Source of the DNA: Scandinavium sp036409475
GTDB lineage: Bacteria > Pseudomonadota > Gammaproteobacteria > Enterobacterales > Enterobacteriaceae
Direction: 5' to 3'
Assembly (NCBI RefSeq): GCF_036409475.1
Contig: NZ_JAYRCK010000022.1
Location: 1-64,000, forward strand
DNA: 64,000 nt
Both the position numbers and the translations under genes were made by a program. Of the stretch, positions 25,083 through 33,703 are shown one piece after another. Each line of letters begins with the position of its first letter. Positions within the stretch are counted from its first letter, which is position 1. A model generated the notes under the pieces. It was not told where the DNA came from. It searched no databases and was given only the letters and a program-made list of their open reading frames with translations.

Positions 25083-25742
25083 TTATTTGTGGTTAATACG
25101 TGTGTGCAGGTTGGACAGCGCCTTGCGATAGCCCTGTTCCAGGCTTTCACGGTTGGTCGCGCTCACGTCGAGATCGCGCAGCAGGCCGTCGTGAATGCCG
25201 TAAGCCCAGCCGTGGATATTCACTTTCTGCCCACGTTTCCATGCTGACTGCATAATGGTGGAGTGGCCGAGGTTGTAGACCTGTTCCATGACGTTCAGCT
25301 CGCACAGGGTGTCCATGCGGCGTTCCTGAGGCATTTCGCCCAGCAGGGAACTGTGTTTGAACCAGATATCACGGATGTGCAGCAGCCAGTTGTTGATAAG
25401 ACCCAGCTCTGGGTTCTCTACCGCTGCCTGTACGCCACCGCAGCCATAGTGACCACAGATGATGATGTGCTCGACTTCCAGCACATCTACCGCATACTGA
25501 ACCACAGAAAGACAGTTCAAATCGGTATGGATGACCAGGTTGGCCACGTTACGGTGAACAAAAAGTTCGCCAGGTTCCAGACCCGTCAGGCGTTCCGCAG
25601 GGACGCGACTGTCGGAGCATCCAATCCATAGAAAGCGCGGTTTCTGCGCCTGCGCCAGTTTTTCAAAAAAACCGGGATCCTCTTCCACCAGCATTTTTGA
25701 CCATAGTGCATTGTTGCTGATGAGTGTATCTATGTCTTTCAT
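25083..25742 (-). CDS. can: Beta-class carbonic anhydrase 2
   Basis: Zinc enzyme interconverting CO2 and bicarbonate in the cytoplasm; essential in air for E. coli. The 219 residues (E. coli 220) show the beta-class zinc ligands in CSDSRVPAE (Cys and Asp, near 42-44) and ICGHYGCGGV (His and Cys, near 98-101). The N-terminus MKDIDTLISNNALWSKMLVE is that of Can. It is divergent from yadG and convergent with the GH116 gene across a pair of terminators. Confidence 0.97.
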   Translation of the reverse strand: MKDIDTLISNNALWSKMLVEEDPGFFEKLAQAQKPRFLWIGCSDSRVPAERLTGLEPGELFVHRNVANLVIHTDLNCLSVVQYAVDVLEVEHIIICGHYGCGGVQAAVENPELGLINNWLLHIRDIWFKHSSLLGEMPQERRMDTLCELNVMEQVYNLGHSTIMQSAWKRGQKVNIHGWAYGIHDGLLRDLDVSATNRESLEQGYRKALSNLHTRINHK

Positions 25743-25848
25743 GGAGGTTAATGACCTGTAACCAAGTTAGTGCGTTGCGCTAATATAGGTCAACTCGGCT
25801 TTATTTAAAACCACACATCGATTGCAAGATTTTAAAAAGAGAAATTGA

Positions 25849-26775
25849 ATGAGTATTGCACTTGAACTAAAACAGCTTAAAAAGACCTATCCAGGCGGCG
25901 TTCAGGCGCTGCGTGGCATTGACCTGAAGGTCGAGGCAGGGGATTTTTATGCCCTGCTCGGGCCTAACGGTGCGGGGAAATCCACCACCATCGGGATAAT
26001 CAGTTCGCTGGTCAACAAGTCTTCCGGCCAGGTGAACGTCTTTGGTTACGACCTGGATAAAGAGGTGGTGAACGCCAAACGCCAGCTTGGGCTGGTGCCG
26101 CAGGAGTTCAACTTCAACCCATTTGAAACCGTGCAGCAGATTGTTGTAAACCAGGCGGGCTACTACGGCGTTGAGCGTAAAGAAGCGGTTGAACGTAGCG
26201 AAAAGTATCTAAAGCAGCTCGATTTGTGGGAAAAACGCAACGAACGTGCACGGATGTTATCGGGGGGGATGAAACGCCGTCTGATGATTGCCCGTGCGCT
26301 GATGCATGAGCCAAAATTGCTGATCCTCGATGAACCGACGGCAGGCGTGGATATCGAGCTGCGCCGCTCGATGTGGGGCTTCCTGAAAGATCTCAATGAT
26401 AAAGGCACCACCATCATTCTCACCACTCACTATCTGGAAGAAGCCGAAATGCTGTGCCGCAACATCGGCATCATTCAGCACGGTGAACTGGTCGAAAACA
26501 CCTCAATGAAAAATCTGCTGTCGAAGCTGAAGTCCGAGACCTTTATTCTCGATCTGGCGGTGAAAAGCCCGCTGCCAAAGCTGGATGGCTACCAGTACCG
26601 TCTGGTGGATACGTCCACGCTGGAAGTGGAAGTCCTGCGCGAGCAGGGGATCAACAGCGTCTTTGCTCAGCTGAGCGAGCAGGGCGTGCAGGTATTGAGT
26701 ATGCGTAACAAAGCCAACCGCCTGGAAGAGCTGTTCGTCACGCTGGTTCACAATAAGTCAGGAGAGCAGGCATGA
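25849..26775 (+). CDS. yadG: ABC transporter ATP-binding protein YadG
   Basis: A 308-residue ATPase, the same length as E. coli YadG. It has Walker A GPNGAGKST (near 44), signature LSGGMKRRLMIARAL, Walker B LLILDEPTAGVD and switch His in LTTHYLEEAEML. It belongs to the ABC-2 drug/polysaccharide export subfamily (CcmA/DrrA-like). Its stop overlaps the yadH start by 4 bases. The substrate is unknown. Confidence 0.95.
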   Translation: MSIALELKQLKKTYPGGVQALRGIDLKVEAGDFYALLGPNGAGKSTTIGIISSLVNKSSGQVNVFGYDLDKEVVNAKRQLGLVPQEFNFNPFETVQQIVVNQAGYYGVERKEAVERSEKYLKQLDLWEKRNERARMLSGGMKRRLMIARALMHEPKLLILDEPTAGVDIELRRSMWGFLKDLNDKGTTIILTTHYLEEAEMLCRNIGIIQHGELVENTSMKNLLSKLKSETFILDLAVKSPLPKLDGYQYRLVDTSTLEVEVLREQGINSVFAQLSEQGVQVLSMRNKANRLEELFVTLVHNKSGEQA

Positions 26776-27542
26776 TGCAGTTGTATTGGGTGGCGCTGAA
26801 AAGTATCTGGGCCAAAGAGATCAATCGCTTTATGCGAATCTGGATCCAGACCCTGGTTCCGCCGGTCATCACCATGACCCTCTATTTCATCATCTTCGGT
26901 AACCTGATTGGCTCCCGGATTGGTGATATGCATGGCTTTTCCTACATGCAGTTTATCGTGCCGGGCCTGATCATGATGGCGGTGATCACTAACGCCTATG
27001 CCAACGTGGCCTCTTCGTTCTTCAGCGCCAAGTTCCAGCGCAACATTGAAGAGCTGCTGGTGGCACCCGTGCCAACGCATGTCATTATCGCGGGTTATGT
27101 CGGCGGCGGCGTGGCGCGTGGGCTATGTGTGGGAATTCTGGTGACGGCGATTTCGCTGTTCTTCGTGCCATTCCAGGTGCACTCCTGGCTGTTCGTGGCG
27201 CTGACGCTGCTGCTGACGGCGGTGCTGTTCTCGCTGGCGGGTCTGCTGAATGCCGTGTTTGCCAAAACCTTTGACGACATCAGCCTGATCCCAACGTTCG
27301 TGCTGACGCCGCTGACTTATCTGGGCGGGGTGTTTTACTCGCTGACGCTGCTGCCACCGTTCTGGCAGGCGCTGTCGCACCTTAACCCGATTGTCTACAT
27401 GATAAGCGGCTTCCGCTTTGGCTTCCTCGGTATTACCGATGTGCCGCTGTTCACCACCGTGGCGGTGCTGGCAGTGTTTATCATCGCGTTCTATATCCTG
27501 TGCTGGTATTTAATCCAGCGTGGTCGCGGCCTGCGTAGCTAA
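26772..27542 (+). CDS. yadH: ABC-2 transporter permease YadH
   Basis: Membrane partner of YadG: 256 residues with six predicted helices and the ABC-2 signature region near LNPIVYMISGFRFGFLGITD. ATGA overlap with yadG indicates coupled translation and a YadG2YadH2 exporter. The exported substrate is not known. A 9-bp terminator stem follows at 27567. Confidence 0.95.
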   Translation: MMQLYWVALKSIWAKEINRFMRIWIQTLVPPVITMTLYFIIFGNLIGSRIGDMHGFSYMQFIVPGLIMMAVITNAYANVASSFFSAKFQRNIEELLVAPVPTHVIIAGYVGGGVARGLCVGILVTAISLFFVPFQVHSWLFVALTLLLTAVLFSLAGLLNAVFAKTFDDISLIPTFVLTPLTYLGGVFYSLTLLPPFWQALSHLNPIVYMISGFRFGFLGITDVPLFTTVAVLAVFIIAFYILCWYLIQRGRGLRS

Positions 27543-27566
27543 TGATTTTGCCCTTCTTCGCATGGA

Positions 27567-27598
27567 GAGGGGTGAACTCTTGATCGATCTCACCCCTC
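27567..27598 (+). terminator. Terminator after yadGH
   Basis: GAGGGGTGA / TCACCCCTC with an internal GATCGATC palindrome, followed by CTCAATTTT. Confidence 0.7.
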
Positions 27599-27645
27599 CT
27601 CAATTTTCACTCCGCTAAACTACTTGCCTGCTAAGGAGCCGGACT

Positions 27646-28086
27646 ATGTTGGGTTGGGTGATTGCCTGTCACGATGACAGCGCACAAGTGCTACTGGATC
27701 GTCTGGAAAAGAAATGTGGGCCGCTGGTGCAATGCCGGGCGGTTAACTACTGGCGTGGCCTGAGCACCAACACGCTCAGCCGCATGATGTGTGATGCGCT
27801 GCATCAGGCGGATTCGGGTGACGGCGTTATTTTTCTGACGGACATTACTGGTGCTGCGCCGTATCGAACGGCTGCACTGATGAGCCACAAACACTCGCAC
27901 TGCGAAGTGATCTCCGGTATCAGCTATTCACTGCTTGAATCGATGGTATCGCTGCGGGAGACGCACAGTAGCGAGGCGTTCCGGGAAGCGATCGTGGCGC
28001 AGGGCGGCCAGGAAGTGACCAGTCTCTGGCATCAGCAGCAAAAGCATCCGCCGTTTGTGTTGCTGCATGACCTGTATGCCAATTAA
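27646..28086 (+). CDS. yadI: PTS EIIA-man-like protein YadI
   Basis: A 146-residue, stand-alone EIIA domain of the mannose PTS family. The phospho-acceptor His is in the N-terminal WVIACHDDSA (His9), and FLTDITGAAPYRTAA is the conserved second loop. No EIIB, C or D partners are nearby, as in E. coli, so its role (phospho-relay or regulation) is unknown. AAGGAG precedes the start. Confidence 0.92.
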   Translation: MLGWVIACHDDSAQVLLDRLEKKCGPLVQCRAVNYWRGLSTNTLSRMMCDALHQADSGDGVIFLTDITGAAPYRTAALMSHKHSHCEVISGISYSLLESMVSLRETHSSEAFREAIVAQGGQEVTSLWHQQQKHPPFVLLHDLYAN

Positions 28087-28154
28087 CCATTGGTATTGAT
28101 GGTGCTTTTGTTACACTATTCACTGACTTATCGTTTCGGTTCGGTTCTGAGCGC

Positions 28155-29402
28155 ATGCTGATTCGCGTTATTTTCTCATTTCTTCTCCTTCTTTCTGGCA
28201 GCGTTAGCGCCAGTCTGCTTAGCCAGCACGGGCTGCCTGCCCGCTACATGCAAACCACAGAAGATGCCATTATCTGGGCGCAGGTGGGCAATGATGTGGT
28301 GACGGTCGGGAATGTACGCGCCGGGCAAATTCTTGCCGTCGTGCCGACCCATGCTGACTACTATGAGTTTAGCTTCGGGTTTGGCACGGGCTTTATCGAC
28401 AAAGGCCATCTGGAACCCGTGCAGGGGAATCAGCGTGTGGAAGACTCGCTCGGTGATCTGAACAAACCGCTGAGCAATCAAAACCTGGTGACCTGGCGTG
28501 ATACACCGGTGTACAACGCACCCAATGCGGGCAGTGCGCCGTTTGGCGTGCTGGCCGATAACCTGCGTTACCCCATTATCAGCAAGCTGAAAGATGGTCT
28601 GCACCAGACGTGGTATCAAATCCGTATCGGTAACCGTCTGGCATGGGTCAGCAGCCTGGATGCGCAGGAAGATAACGGCATTCCGATCCTCACCTACCAC
28701 CACATTTTGCGCGATGAAGAAAACACCCGTTTTCGTCACACCTCGACCACGACCTCCGTGCGTGCCTTCAGCAACCAGATGACGTGGCTGCGCGATCAGG
28801 GCTACACCACGCTGACGATGTACCAGCTTGAAGGCTATGTGCGTAACAAGATGAACCTGCCGGCGCGTTCGGTAGTGATTACCTTTGATGACGGCCTGAA
28901 GTCGGTCAATCGTTACGCCTATCCCATTCTCAAAGAGTATGGCTTCAAAGCGACCACGTTTATCATCTCTTCGCGTATCAAGCGCTATCCGCAGAAGTGG
29001 GGGCCGAAATCACTGCAGTTTATGAGTATTTCAGAACTCGAACAGATCCAGGATGTGTTTGATATTCAGTCTCATACCCATTTCCTGCACCGCGTGGACG
29101 GTGATCATCACCCGATTTTACTGAGCCGCAGCTATCACAACATCTTGTTTGATTTTGAGCGTTCGCGTCGGGCGCTAAACCAGTTCAACCCGCACGTGCT
29201 GTACTTGTCGTATCCGTTTGGCGGATACAATGCTACAGCGGTTCAGGCGGCGAATGACGCGGGATTCCATATGGCGGTGACGACGGTAAAAGGGAAAGTG
29301 AAGCCGGGTGATAATCCGTTCTTATTGAAGCGGTTATACATATTAAGAACGGATTCGTTAGAGAGTATGTCGCGGCTGATCAGCAATCAGCCGCAGGGGT
29401 AA
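28155..29402 (+). CDS. yadE: Polysaccharide deacetylase-like exported protein YadE
   Basis: A 415-residue protein with an N-terminal signal peptide (MLIRVIFSFLLLLSGSVSAS), an SH3-like beta region (about 25-170) and a NodB-homology carbohydrate esterase 4 domain. The catalytic motifs VITFDDGLKS (near 240) and the zinc-binding SHTHFLHR (near 303) are intact, as is YPFGGYN. A periplasmic deacetylase acting on glycans is likely; the substrate is unknown. It converges on panD with only 3 bases between the stops. Confidence 0.92.
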   Translation: MLIRVIFSFLLLLSGSVSASLLSQHGLPARYMQTTEDAIIWAQVGNDVVTVGNVRAGQILAVVPTHADYYEFSFGFGTGFIDKGHLEPVQGNQRVEDSLGDLNKPLSNQNLVTWRDTPVYNAPNAGSAPFGVLADNLRYPIISKLKDGLHQTWYQIRIGNRLAWVSSLDAQEDNGIPILTYHHILRDEENTRFRHTSTTTSVRAFSNQMTWLRDQGYTTLTMYQLEGYVRNKMNLPARSVVITFDDGLKSVNRYAYPILKEYGFKATTFIISSRIKRYPQKWGPKSLQFMSISELEQIQDVFDIQSHTHFLHRVDGDHHPILLSRSYHNILFDFERSRRALNQFNPHVLYLSYPFGGYNATAVQAANDAGFHMAVTTVKGKVKPGDNPFLLKRLYILRTDSLESMSRLISNQPQG

Positions 29403-29405
29403 AAC

Positions 29406-29786
29406 TCAGGCAACCTGAACAGGAATCGCCCTGGCGGTACGTTTCATTTCGTTGTCGCCTTCGAAATAGGCCACATTCGGACGCCATGTGCGGGCTTCGG
29501 CGTCGGACATGGTGACAAAGCTTGCGATAATCACGATATCACCGACAGCGGCGCAGTGCGCTGCCGCACCATTCACGGAAATGATGCGTGAACCGCGTTC
29601 TGCGGCGATGGCGTAGGTGGAGAAGCGCTTGCCATTGCTCACGTTCCAGATATCAATGGCTTCGTTTTCCAGAATCCCTGCCGCGTCGAGGAAATCCTGA
29701 TCGATAGCGCAGGAGCCTTCATAGTGCAGGTCCGCCTGAGTCACTTTCACGCGGTGGAGTTTGCCCTGCAGCATAGTGCGAATCAT
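29406..29786 (-). CDS. panD: Aspartate 1-decarboxylase
   Basis: Makes beta-alanine for pantothenate. It is a 126-residue pro-enzyme that cleaves itself between Gly24 and Ser25 (LHYEGSCAID) to form the pyruvoyl group; in enterics this needs PanZ. The length equals that of E. coli. It is separated from panC by a BIME, and E. coli's yadD gene is absent from this gap. Confidence 0.97.
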   Translation of the reverse strand: MIRTMLQGKLHRVKVTQADLHYEGSCAIDQDFLDAAGILENEAIDIWNVSNGKRFSTYAIAAERGSRIISVNGAAAHCAAVGDIVIIASFVTMSDAEARTWRPNVAYFEGDNEMKRTARAIPVQVA

Positions 29787-29814
29787 AACTTTACCTTTAC
29801 TGTCCTGGTGCTTT

Positions 29815-29875
29815 GCCGGGTGGCGCTATGCTTACCCGGCCTACGTAGGCCCGGCAAACGCGAGTGCCGCCGGGC
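29815..29875. repeat. BIME between panC and panD
   Basis: Two REP units abut exactly tail to tail: GCCGGGTGGCGC...CCCGGCCTAC (29815-29844) and GTAGGCCCGGCAAACGCGAG... (29845-29875), giving a CCTACGTAGG centre and a near-continuous ~60-base palindrome. Confidence 0.85.
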
Positions 29876-29914
29876 AGGTGTTGAGGGCAGTATTGCCCGT
29901 TTTTTAACCCCTGT

Positions 29915-30769
29915 CTACTGGGATAATTCAACCGTTTTATTGTCGATCAAACGTGCCTGACCCAGCCAGGCCGCCATCAGAATAACCGCGCGTTTGCTGG
30001 TCTCAGACAGCTCCAGCAGGGTGTCGGCATCACGAATCTGAATGTCGTCGGCACGGAAGCCTTTGTCGTTCAGTTCTTGCTCCGCCAGCGCAATCATCTC
30101 TTGCTCGTCACGCTCGCCCGCCTGAAGTTTTTTAGCAATGGCATTCATCACTTTGCTTAAGCCCGGCGCGATTTTGCGCTGGTCGCTGGTGAGATAACCG
30201 TTACGGGAACTCAGCGCCAGCCCGTCTTTGGCACGAACCGTTGGTACGCCAACGATATCAATGTCATAGCCCATATCCGCTACCATCTTGCGGATCAGCG
30301 CTAGCTGCTGGAAATCTTTCTCGCCAAAACAGGCGACATCCGGCTGAACAAGATTGAACAGCTTGCTGACGATGGTGGACACGCCGCGGAAATGGCCTGG
30401 GCGGCTGGCGCCTTCAAGCATGGTAGAAATGCCCGGTACATCGACAAACGTCTGAGTGTCCATGCCTTGCGGGTAAATGTCCGCAGGCGCAGGGGCAAAA
30501 ACGAAATCCACTTTGCGTTTGTTCAGCTTCTCGCTATCTTCCTGCAGGGTACGCGGGTAGCGCGCTAAATCGTCGGCACGGTCAAACTGCATCGGGTTGA
30601 CGAAAATACTGACCACCACCACATCGGCGGCGGCTTTGGCTTCATCAACCAGTTTCATGTGACCGTCGTGCAGGTTGCCCATGGTCGGCACCAGCGCGAT
30701 GCGTTTGCCTTCCTGACGTAAACGGCGGATATGCTGACGCAACAGCGGCAGGGTTTCGATAATCAACAC
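29915..30769 (-). CDS. panC: Pantothenate synthetase
   Basis: ATP-dependent condensation of pantoate and beta-alanine. The 284 residues include the HIGH-like VPTMGNLHDGHMKL and ALSSRNGYL (KMSKS-like region), and GASRPGHFRGVSTIV. The start is GTG 30769, giving MLIIETLPLLRQ as in E. coli; AGGAG lies six bases upstream. Longer in-frame extensions overlap panB and are rejected. It follows panB by 10 bases, in one operon. Confidence 0.96.
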   Translation of the reverse strand: MLIIETLPLLRQHIRRLRQEGKRIALVPTMGNLHDGHMKLVDEAKAAADVVVVSIFVNPMQFDRADDLARYPRTLQEDSEKLNKRKVDFVFAPAPADIYPQGMDTQTFVDVPGISTMLEGASRPGHFRGVSTIVSKLFNLVQPDVACFGEKDFQQLALIRKMVADMGYDIDIVGVPTVRAKDGLALSSRNGYLTSDQRKIAPGLSKVMNAIAKKLQAGERDEQEMIALAEQELNDKGFRADDIQIRDADTLLELSETSKRAVILMAAWLGQARLIDNKTVELSQ

Positions 30770-30779
30770 AACAAACTCC

Positions 30780-31571
30780 TTAATGGAAACTGTGTTCTTC
30801 GCCCGGATAAGCCCCGGACTCGACCTCGTCAATATACTGCCGCACGGCAGCGCGCATGTCGCCCGATTCGGTCAGGAAATTTTTAGCAAATTTAGGGATA
30901 TGTCCGCCGGTAATGCCGAAAGCATCATGCATCACCAGAATCTGGCCGTCGGTGACGTTGCCGGCACCAATGCCGATCACCGGAATGGTCAGGGCTTCGG
31001 TTATGCGTTTTGCCAGTTCCACTGGCACGCATTCCAGCACCAGCAGCTGCGCGCCTGCGGCTTCCAGTGCCAGCGCATCATCAAACAGCGTCTGCGCGGC
31101 ATCGCCACGCCCCTGCACTTTATAACCGCCGAAGATATTGACGGACTGCGGCGTCAGGCCTAAATGCCCGCATACCGGTACTGCGCGCTCGGTTAGCATT
31201 TTTACCGTTGGCGCAAGCCACGCACCGCCTTCCAGCTTGACCATGTTCGCGCCAGCACGCATGACAACGGCGGAGTTCTCAAAAGCCTGCTCAGGAGTGG
31301 CGTACGCCATAAACGGCAGGTCTGAGAGCAGCAGGCAGTTTGGCGCACCACGGCGAACCGCGCGGGTGTGATAAGCGATATCTTCTACCGTCACGGGCAG
31401 CGTGGAGTCATGCCCCTGAACCGTCATGCCCAACGAGTCACCGACCAGCATGACGTTAATGCCGGCGTCGGCGAACAGTTTCGCGAAGCTGAAGTCGTAA
31501 GCGGTGATGGTGGCAAAGCGTTTCTTTTCCTGTTTGCATTTCTGCAGCAGGGAAATGGTGGTGGGTTTCAT
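30780..31571 (-). CDS. panB: 3-methyl-2-oxobutanoate hydroxymethyltransferase
   Basis: First committed step of pantothenate synthesis: ketoisovalerate plus methylene-THF to ketopantoate. The 263 residues match the E. coli decamer-forming enzyme; MLVGDSLGMTVQGHDSTLPV holds the Mg2+-binding Asp, and HLGLTPQSVN and IGIGAGNVTDGQILV are conserved. It is first in the panBC operon. In E. coli K-12 a fimbrial cluster separates panB from folK; it is absent here. Confidence 0.97.
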   Translation of the reverse strand: MKPTTISLLQKCKQEKKRFATITAYDFSFAKLFADAGINVMLVGDSLGMTVQGHDSTLPVTVEDIAYHTRAVRRGAPNCLLLSDLPFMAYATPEQAFENSAVVMRAGANMVKLEGGAWLAPTVKMLTERAVPVCGHLGLTPQSVNIFGGYKVQGRGDAAQTLFDDALALEAAGAQLLVLECVPVELAKRITEALTIPVIGIGAGNVTDGQILVMHDAFGITGGHIPKFAKNFLTESGDMRAAVRQYIDEVESGAYPGEEHSFH

Positions 31572-31646
31572 AGCGTTTCCTGATAACGAAAGCCGAATCT
31601 AACGGCATTGTATCAGGCAGGCCCCGGCGGGCAATCGTTTTACCGT

Positions 31647-32126
31647 TTACCAGTGTGCAGGTTTTGTGCTGTTAAGCGCTTGCAGCAGTGAGGACAATGA
31701 TGTGCCGTTGGGGAAATGGAGATCGGGGGCGATTTCCGCCAGCGGCCACAGCATAAAGCCACGGTTATGCATGTCGTAATGGGGAACCGTCAGGCGCTCG
31801 GTGTTAATGACTTCATCGCCGAACAGCATGATGTCGAGATCCAGCGTGCGTGGCCCCCAGCGTTCAGCTTTACGAACACGGCCTTGCTGTAATTCAATGC
31901 GCTGGGTGTTATCCAGCAGTGCTTCAGGCTGAAGCCCGGTTTCGAGTTCAACCGCGGCATTGAGGTAGTCAGGTTGATCCTGCGGACCAAGCGGTGGCGT
32001 GCGGTAGAACGAAGAGACCGCCACAATGCGGCTCTGTGGGATCTCGCCGAGCGCAGCAATCGCCGCATTCACCTGATCGAGCGGTGATGCCAGATTGCTG
32101 CCGACGGCGATGTAAACGCGTGTCAC
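31647..32126 (-). CDS. folK: 6-hydroxymethyl-7,8-dihydropterin pyrophosphokinase (HPPK)
   Basis: Folate pathway enzyme transferring pyrophosphate from ATP to hydroxymethyl-dihydropterin. The 159 residues match E. coli. Conserved parts are the N-terminal YIAVGSNLASPLDQV, RTPPLGPQDQPDYLNA and RWGPRTLDLDIML with its Mg2+-binding DLD. The start overlaps the pcnB stop by 4 bases, so the two are translationally coupled. Confidence 0.97.
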   Translation of the reverse strand: MTRVYIAVGSNLASPLDQVNAAIAALGEIPQSRIVAVSSFYRTPPLGPQDQPDYLNAAVELETGLQPEALLDNTQRIELQQGRVRKAERWGPRTLDLDIMLFGDEVINTERLTVPHYDMHNRGFMLWPLAEIAPDLHFPNGTSLSSLLQALNSTKPAHW

Positions 32127-33520
32127 GCGCTGCTGCCTGAACGCGGGGTGCGTTTGCGAGGACGGCGGTGGCGACGACGAGCAGCAGGCTCTTCATCCAG
32201 ACCGTTCAGCATGTCTTTTTGGGCTGGCGGAGCAGCCACCTGGAATTCACCCCACCACTGCGCCAGACTTTGCAGTTCGCGGTTGCCTTCGGCTTCTGCA
32301 CGCAGAGCCAGCAGATCGTACGCCGCACGGAATTTTGGATGCTCCATTAACTTCCAGGCGCGTTTGCCCTGACGGCGAGACATGCGCAACTGCAGTTGCC
32401 AGATGTCACGCACCAGCGTGGTAATACGTTTTGGGATAGCCAGTGAACGGCAGGCTTCATCCAGCACGTCGTTCATCGCCAGCGCGAAAGCGTCGTAATA
32501 AGCCAGACCACTTTCCTGCGCAATGCGCTGAGCCGTTTCCAGCAGCGGATACCAGAACATGGCGGCAAACAGGAACGCCGGGTTCACGCGCATATCGTTA
32601 TGGATGCGGTTATCGGTATTACGCAGCACCTGGCTGAGGATGCGTTCCATCGGGCTATCACCGTTTTCAGTGAAATAGCGGGTGATGGTCGGGAACAGTG
32701 GCTGGAACAGGCTGTATTCGCGCAGCAGTTGATAGGTTTCAAACCCATAACCGGCCTGCAGCAGTTTCAGCGATTCTTCAAACAAACGCGCCGGTGGCAC
32801 GTCGTTAATCAGCGTGGCCAGGCGCGGAATCGGCTCGGCAGTATCCTGGCTGATGTTCATGTTCAGCTTGGCGGCGAAACGCACGGCGCGCAGCATCCGC
32901 ACCGGATCTTCGCGGTAGCGGGTTTCCGGATTACCAATCAGGCGAATCACGCCGTCGTCTAAATCGCGCATGCCGCCGACGTAATCACGTACGGTGAAAT
33001 CAGCCACGCTGTAATAGAGACTGTTGATGGTGAAATCGCGACGCTGAGCATCTTCTTCGATATTGCCGAAGATATTATCGCGCAGCAGCATGCCGTTTTG
33101 GCCGCGCTGAGAAGTGGCGCGATCGTCCGGTGAGCCATCGTGATGACCACGGAAAGTGGCGACCTCGATGATTTCCGGGCCAAACATGACATGGGCCAGA
33201 CGGAAACGGCGACCGACCAGGCGGCAGTTACGGAACAATTTACGCACCTGTTCCGGCGTGGCGCTGGTGGTCACGTCAAAATCTTTCGGTTTTTTGCCAA
33301 GCAGCAGGTCGCGGACACCGCCGCCCACGAGATAAGCCTCGTAGCCCGCTTTGTTCAGACGGTAGAGCACCTTGAGGGCATTTTCACTGATATCTTTGCG
33401 AGAAATAGCGTGCTGCTCACGCGGGATGACCGTCATTTCTGGTTTTGCGTCGACGGTTTCAGCCCCGGTTTCTTCACGGGTTAGCACCTTACGGCAAAAA
33501 TTAGCGACTCGGGTAAAAAT
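32123..33520 (-). CDS. pcnB: Poly(A) polymerase I, AUU start
   Basis: Adds poly(A) tails to RNA 3' ends and promotes decay, including that of ColE1 RNA I. Motifs are LVGGGVRDLLLGKKPKDFDV (nucleotidyltransferase, with DFD metal ligands), RRDFTINSLYYS and an Arg/Lys-rich tail. The codon at 33520 is ATT: from it the protein reads IFTRVANFCRKVLTREE, the same as E. coli PcnB, and its length becomes 465 residues, equal to E. coli. A GAGGTGT ribosome site lies just upstream. No AUG or GUG exists further upstream in frame before a stop; a GTG at 33487 would remove eleven conserved residues. E. coli pcnB is known for an AUU start, which limits expression. Confidence 0.93.
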   Translation of the reverse strand: MFTRVANFCRKVLTREETGAETVDAKPEMTVIPREQHAISRKDISENALKVLYRLNKAGYEAYLVGGGVRDLLLGKKPKDFDVTTSATPEQVRKLFRNCRLVGRRFRLAHVMFGPEIIEVATFRGHHDGSPDDRATSQRGQNGMLLRDNIFGNIEEDAQRRDFTINSLYYSVADFTVRDYVGGMRDLDDGVIRLIGNPETRYREDPVRMLRAVRFAAKLNMNISQDTAEPIPRLATLINDVPPARLFEESLKLLQAGYGFETYQLLREYSLFQPLFPTITRYFTENGDSPMERILSQVLRNTDNRIHNDMRVNPAFLFAAMFWYPLLETAQRIAQESGLAYYDAFALAMNDVLDEACRSLAIPKRITTLVRDIWQLQLRMSRRQGKRAWKLMEHPKFRAAYDLLALRAEAEGNRELQSLAQWWGEFQVAAPPAQKDMLNGLDEEPAARRRHRRPRKRTPRSGSSA

Positions 33521-33619
33521 GTTACACCTCGGTTATCGTGTCAGTCGTCAAGTAGAGTATGGACAAAAAATTGCGGCTAATCATAGCTCAGCAGAGACCA
33601 TTTGAGAATGCTGGATTTC

Positions 33620-33703
33620 CGTTAGCCTGGAGACTTCGAGCCACAGGGGTGTTGGCTGCACTCACTTGCAGTCTGGCTGTGACACGAATTATTCAGGCTA
33701 ACG
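33620..33703. repeat. 84-base nested palindrome overlapping the gluQ 3' end
   Basis: Perfect 10-bp terminal inverted repeats CGTTAGCCTG (33620-33629) and CAGGCTAACG (33694-33703) enclose a CACAG/CTGTG stem (33642-33646 / 33677-33681) and an inner CTGCA/TGCAG hairpin (33656-33671). The gluQ stop codon (33693-33695) lies in the right arm. It could be a MITE-like element or a 3'-end RNA structure; there is no T-run. Confidence 0.5.
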
